Shown: one piece after another, positions 62,176 to 64,000 of the stretch
Layout of the letters: each line of letters starts with the position of its first letter
Position numbering within the stretch: position 1 is the first letter of the stretch
Assembly: GCA_009885955.1 (NCBI GenBank)
Contig: VFJS01000009.1
Coordinates: 42,384-106,383 of the forward strand
Length of the DNA stretch: 64,000 nt
Source: Spirochaetia bacterium
GTDB taxonomy: Bacteria; Spirochaetota; UBA4802; UBA5550
Direction of reading: 5' to 3'
Notes under the pieces: model-generated
Databases searched by the model: none
Told to the model about the DNA's origin: nothing
Seen by the model: the letters and a program-made list of their open reading frames with translations, nothing else
Position numbers and translations under genes: made by a program

Positions 62176-62997
62176 ATGTACCAGGCAAATATTACGCTGA
62201 ACGAGCTCCAGGATTTAAAGAGCGACTTTGAACTTTTAAAAACTGAAGAGCTGAGCATCCATTTCGGGGGACTGAAGGCCGTTGACGGCGTAAGCTTTGA
62301 CCTGATCCACAGGGAGATCCTGGGCATCATAGGCCCCAACGGCGCAGGAAAAACCACCCTGTTTAACCTCTTCTCCGGGGTTTATGCCCCCTTATCAGGG
62401 AGAATATTTTTCGAAGGAAAGGCGATACACGGGCTTAAACCCAACCTGATCAATGAACGGGGTATTGCCAGGACATTTCAGAACATCCGCCTCTTCTCCG
62501 ATCTCTCTGTCCTTGACAACATCCGCATTGTCATGCAGCACAGGGCCGATTACGGCCTCCGGCACCTGCTCTTTAATACTGAAAAGTACAGGATGCAGGA
62601 GGATGAAATACTGCGGAAGAGCCGCGAATTCCTGAAAATATTCGGCCTGGAAATAAAGCATGATATTACAGCAAAAAACCTCTCCTATGGCGAACAGAAG
62701 AGGCTTGAAATAGCCAGGGCCCTTGCCACGGAGCCCAAACTCCTTCTCCTTGATGAACCGGCTGCAGGGATGAATACCGCTGAAAAGGAGGGCCAGATTG
62801 AGCTTATTAAATGGATCATGCTCAATTTCGATATTTCCATTATTCTCATTGACCACGACATGCCCTTTGTCATGAACCTCTGCCCCAGGATTATAGTCCT
62901 GGACTACGGAAAAATAATATCCATGGGGCCGCCGGGGAAGATAAAAAAGGACCCCGAAGTGATCAAGGCATACCTGGGAGAGGAGAGCCATGCTTAA
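62176..62997 (+). CDS. livG: Liv-type ABC transporter ATPase LivG (cluster 2)
   Basis: The 273-residue ATPase has Walker A GPNGAGKTT, the LivG-type ARTFQNIRLFSDLSVLDN segment, signature LSYGEQKRLEIARALA, Walker B LLLLDEPAAGM and IILIDHDMPFVMNLCPRI. Its first ~20 residues (QANITLNELQDLKSDFEL) are an extra leader before the usual start near LLKTEELSIHFGG. It overlaps livF by eight bases. Confidence 0.94.
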   Translation: MYQANITLNELQDLKSDFELLKTEELSIHFGGLKAVDGVSFDLIHREILGIIGPNGAGKTTLFNLFSGVYAPLSGRIFFEGKAIHGLKPNLINERGIARTFQNIRLFSDLSVLDNIRIVMQHRADYGLRHLLFNTEKYRMQEDEILRKSREFLKIFGLEIKHDITAKNLSYGEQKRLEIARALATEPKLLLLDEPAAGMNTAEKEGQIELIKWIMLNFDISIILIDHDMPFVMNLCPRIIVLDYGKIISMGPPGKIKKDPEVIKAYLGEESHA

Positions 62998-63694
62998 ATT
63001 AACGGGCCTCCATATTTCATACGGGAAAATATCCGCGGTAAAGGGGATCGACCTCGAAGTGGCACCAGGAGAGATTGTCACCCTCATCGGCTCCAACGGC
63101 GCAGGCAAAACATCAATTCTAAAGTCCATTTCAGGGATTATACCGGCAGTATCGGGATCTATCCTCTTTGAAGGCAGGGAGATCAAAAACATGAAAGCCT
63201 ATGAGGTGACAGCCCTGGGCATCATACATGTCCCCGAAGGGAGGGGGATCTTCCCCAATCTCACAGCAATGGAAAATCTTGAAATGGGAGGGTATTTGAA
63301 AAAAAACGCCTTTGTCAGGGATAAAATTGATGAAGTCTTCCAGTTGTTTCCCAGGCTGAAGGAGAGGAGAAAGCAGAGGGCTGGCACCTTTTCCGGCGGT
63401 GAGCAGCAGATGCTGGCCATCGGCAGGGGGCTTGTTGCCGACCCGAGGATGATGCTCCTTGATGAACCTTCACTCGGGCTTGCGCCCATTATCGTCCAGA
63501 ACATTTTTAACATCATCCGGCAACTGAACGAGGAGAAAAAAATTACCATACTTCTTGTTGAGCAGAATGCAAACCTGGCCCTCAGGGTTTCCCGAAGGGG
63601 ATATATCCTGGAAACAGGGAGTATGGTGAAAGACGGCCTCTCATCATCACTCATGAACGATGACGGAGTGCGGAAAGCCTACCTGGGGGGGTAA
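62990..63694 (+). CDS. livF: Liv-type ABC transporter ATPase LivF (cluster 2)
   Basis: The 234-residue ATPase has Walker A GSNGAGKTS, signature FSGGEQQMLAIGRGL and Walker B MMLLDEPSLGLAP, followed by LLVEQNANLALRVSRRGYILE. Its ATG lies inside the end of livG, a sign of tight coupling. It ends the operon and is followed at once by strong hairpins (63699-63774). Confidence 0.94.
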   Translation: MLKLTGLHISYGKISAVKGIDLEVAPGEIVTLIGSNGAGKTSILKSISGIIPAVSGSILFEGREIKNMKAYEVTALGIIHVPEGRGIFPNLTAMENLEMGGYLKKNAFVRDKIDEVFQLFPRLKERRKQRAGTFSGGEQQMLAIGRGLVADPRMMLLDEPSLGLAPIIVQNIFNIIRQLNEEKKITILLVEQNANLALRVSRRGYILETGSMVKDGLSSSLMNDDGVRKAYLGG

Positions 63695-63698
63695 ACTT

Positions 63699-63774
63699 GC
63701 CGCTTTCTTTTGTGCGGACAAAAGAAAGCGGCGGAAAGAAAAGCCGCCACTCAGGCGGCGTGGTGCCTTTCCGC
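63699..63774. repeat. Two adjacent strong hairpins, one nested, after livF
   Basis: The first is a perfect 15-bp inverted repeat, GCCGCTTTCTTTTGT / ACAAAAGAAAGCGGC (63699-63732, 4-base loop). The second is nested: outer GCGGAAAG / CTTTCCGC (63731-63738 and 63767-63774) and inner GCCGCC / GGCGGC with a 5-base loop (63743-63759). They share two bases, so the two folds nearly exclude each other at the junction. There is no T tract, so they are not classic terminators. They may be a repeated intergenic element or mark the end of the transcript. The following bases to 63866 contain three ATAAACTT direct repeats (63820, 63837, 63859). Confidence 0.7.
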
Positions 63775-63892
63775 TCAAGCCGCGGGGGCTCAGGTTTTAT
63801 TTAAAAATCTTCAAGCTCCATAAACTTCATTCTTTGATAAACTTTACCTTAATCTGACATAAACTTTTCCGTTTTGGCGTTTGATCGGCATC

Positions 63893-64000
63893 GTAGAGTA
63901 GAACCCGGATCCCCCCAATAATGAGTTTCACCGGGCCCCCTCGTCAAACCGTACGTGCGGTTTTCCCGCATACGGCTTTCCTATGAATTTCATCTCATGC
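63893..64000 (-). mobile_element. Group II intron, 3' end only (domains V and VI), continuing past the window
   Basis: On the minus strand, the 34 bases 63979-63946 match domain V: an AGCC triad region, GTAT...ACGTACGG pairing with the conserved internal bulge, and a GAAA-type loop. A domain VI-like hairpin follows (CCCGG / CCGGG) and the sequence ends in TTCTACTCTAC, a typical 3' end for bacterial group II introns, near 63893. The reverse transcriptase gene and 5' end would lie beyond base 64000. The exact splice site is not certain. Confidence 0.75.

Noticed and set aside
1..64000. CRISPR array, prophage or complete insertion sequence
   Set aside because: No regularly spaced repeats, no phage structural genes and no transposase were seen; the only mobile-element signal is the group II intron end.

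Overview
The window reads as chromosome of an anaerobic or facultative Gram-negative bacterium. My best guess is an uncultured spirochaete-like lineage, with a deltaproteobacterium-like one as the alternative. The reasons are an AT-rich housekeeping block, loose lipoprotein boxes (cysteine preceded by Phe or Leu), many multidomain sensor proteins, periplasmic multihaem electron transfer and a selenocysteine formate dehydrogenase. The taxonomic call is inference only.

Layout. 1-11.6 kb is a housekeeping block of low G+C: the end of a GspN-like gene, an IspH-UbiA fusion, aroE, folC, an unknown gene, a GpsA-acyltransferase fusion, rpoD and dnaG. 12-15.6 kb holds envelope or secreted proteins: a DUF4015-type glycosidase-like protein, a lipoprotein, a protein with four pre-peptidase-C-like repeats, and a small coiled-coil protein. 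15.8-22.5 kb is a redox module. A haem-binding sensor kinase and two response regulators fused to glycine-cleavage-H-like domains are divergent from a pentahaem cytochrome, a HybA-like ferredoxin, a HybB/NrfD-like quinone protein and a 40-residue membrane protein not covered by usual ORF cut-offs. 22.5-33.8 kb is metabolic and accessory: an RNA methyltransferase, a thiolase, tRNA-Pro(GGG), a ThDP enzyme, a nitroreductase, an acyl-CoA ligase, an FMN enzyme and an MFS carrier, plus two gene remnants. 34-45.4 kb is signalling: a pair of class III cyclase-like proteins, two large HWE-type kinases, an MFS exporter and unknown genes. 45.4-48.6 kb carries fumarase and a TAXI-type binding protein. 48.7-53.6 kb is a complete branched-chain amino-acid-type (Liv) ABC system with LivM fused to LivG. 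53.8-60.1 kb encodes an NAD-linked formate dehydrogenase (NuoE-like, NuoF-like, selenocysteine FdhA) followed by a TPR lipoprotein and a membrane protein. 60.3-63.7 kb is a second Liv ABC system without a binding protein. The right edge holds strong nested hairpins and the 3' end (domains V and VI) of a group II intron on the minus strand.

How the genes fit together. The organism probably moves electrons between formate, NAD(H), menaquinone and periplasmic cytochromes, and senses that redox state through the haem kinase. Acyl-CoA and amino- or organic-acid uptake genes suggest growth on acids. By eye, G+C rises from left to right: the Liv, Fdh and 26-34 kb regions are clearly richer in G+C than the first 12 kb. 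No CRISPR array, prophage or complete insertion sequence was seen.
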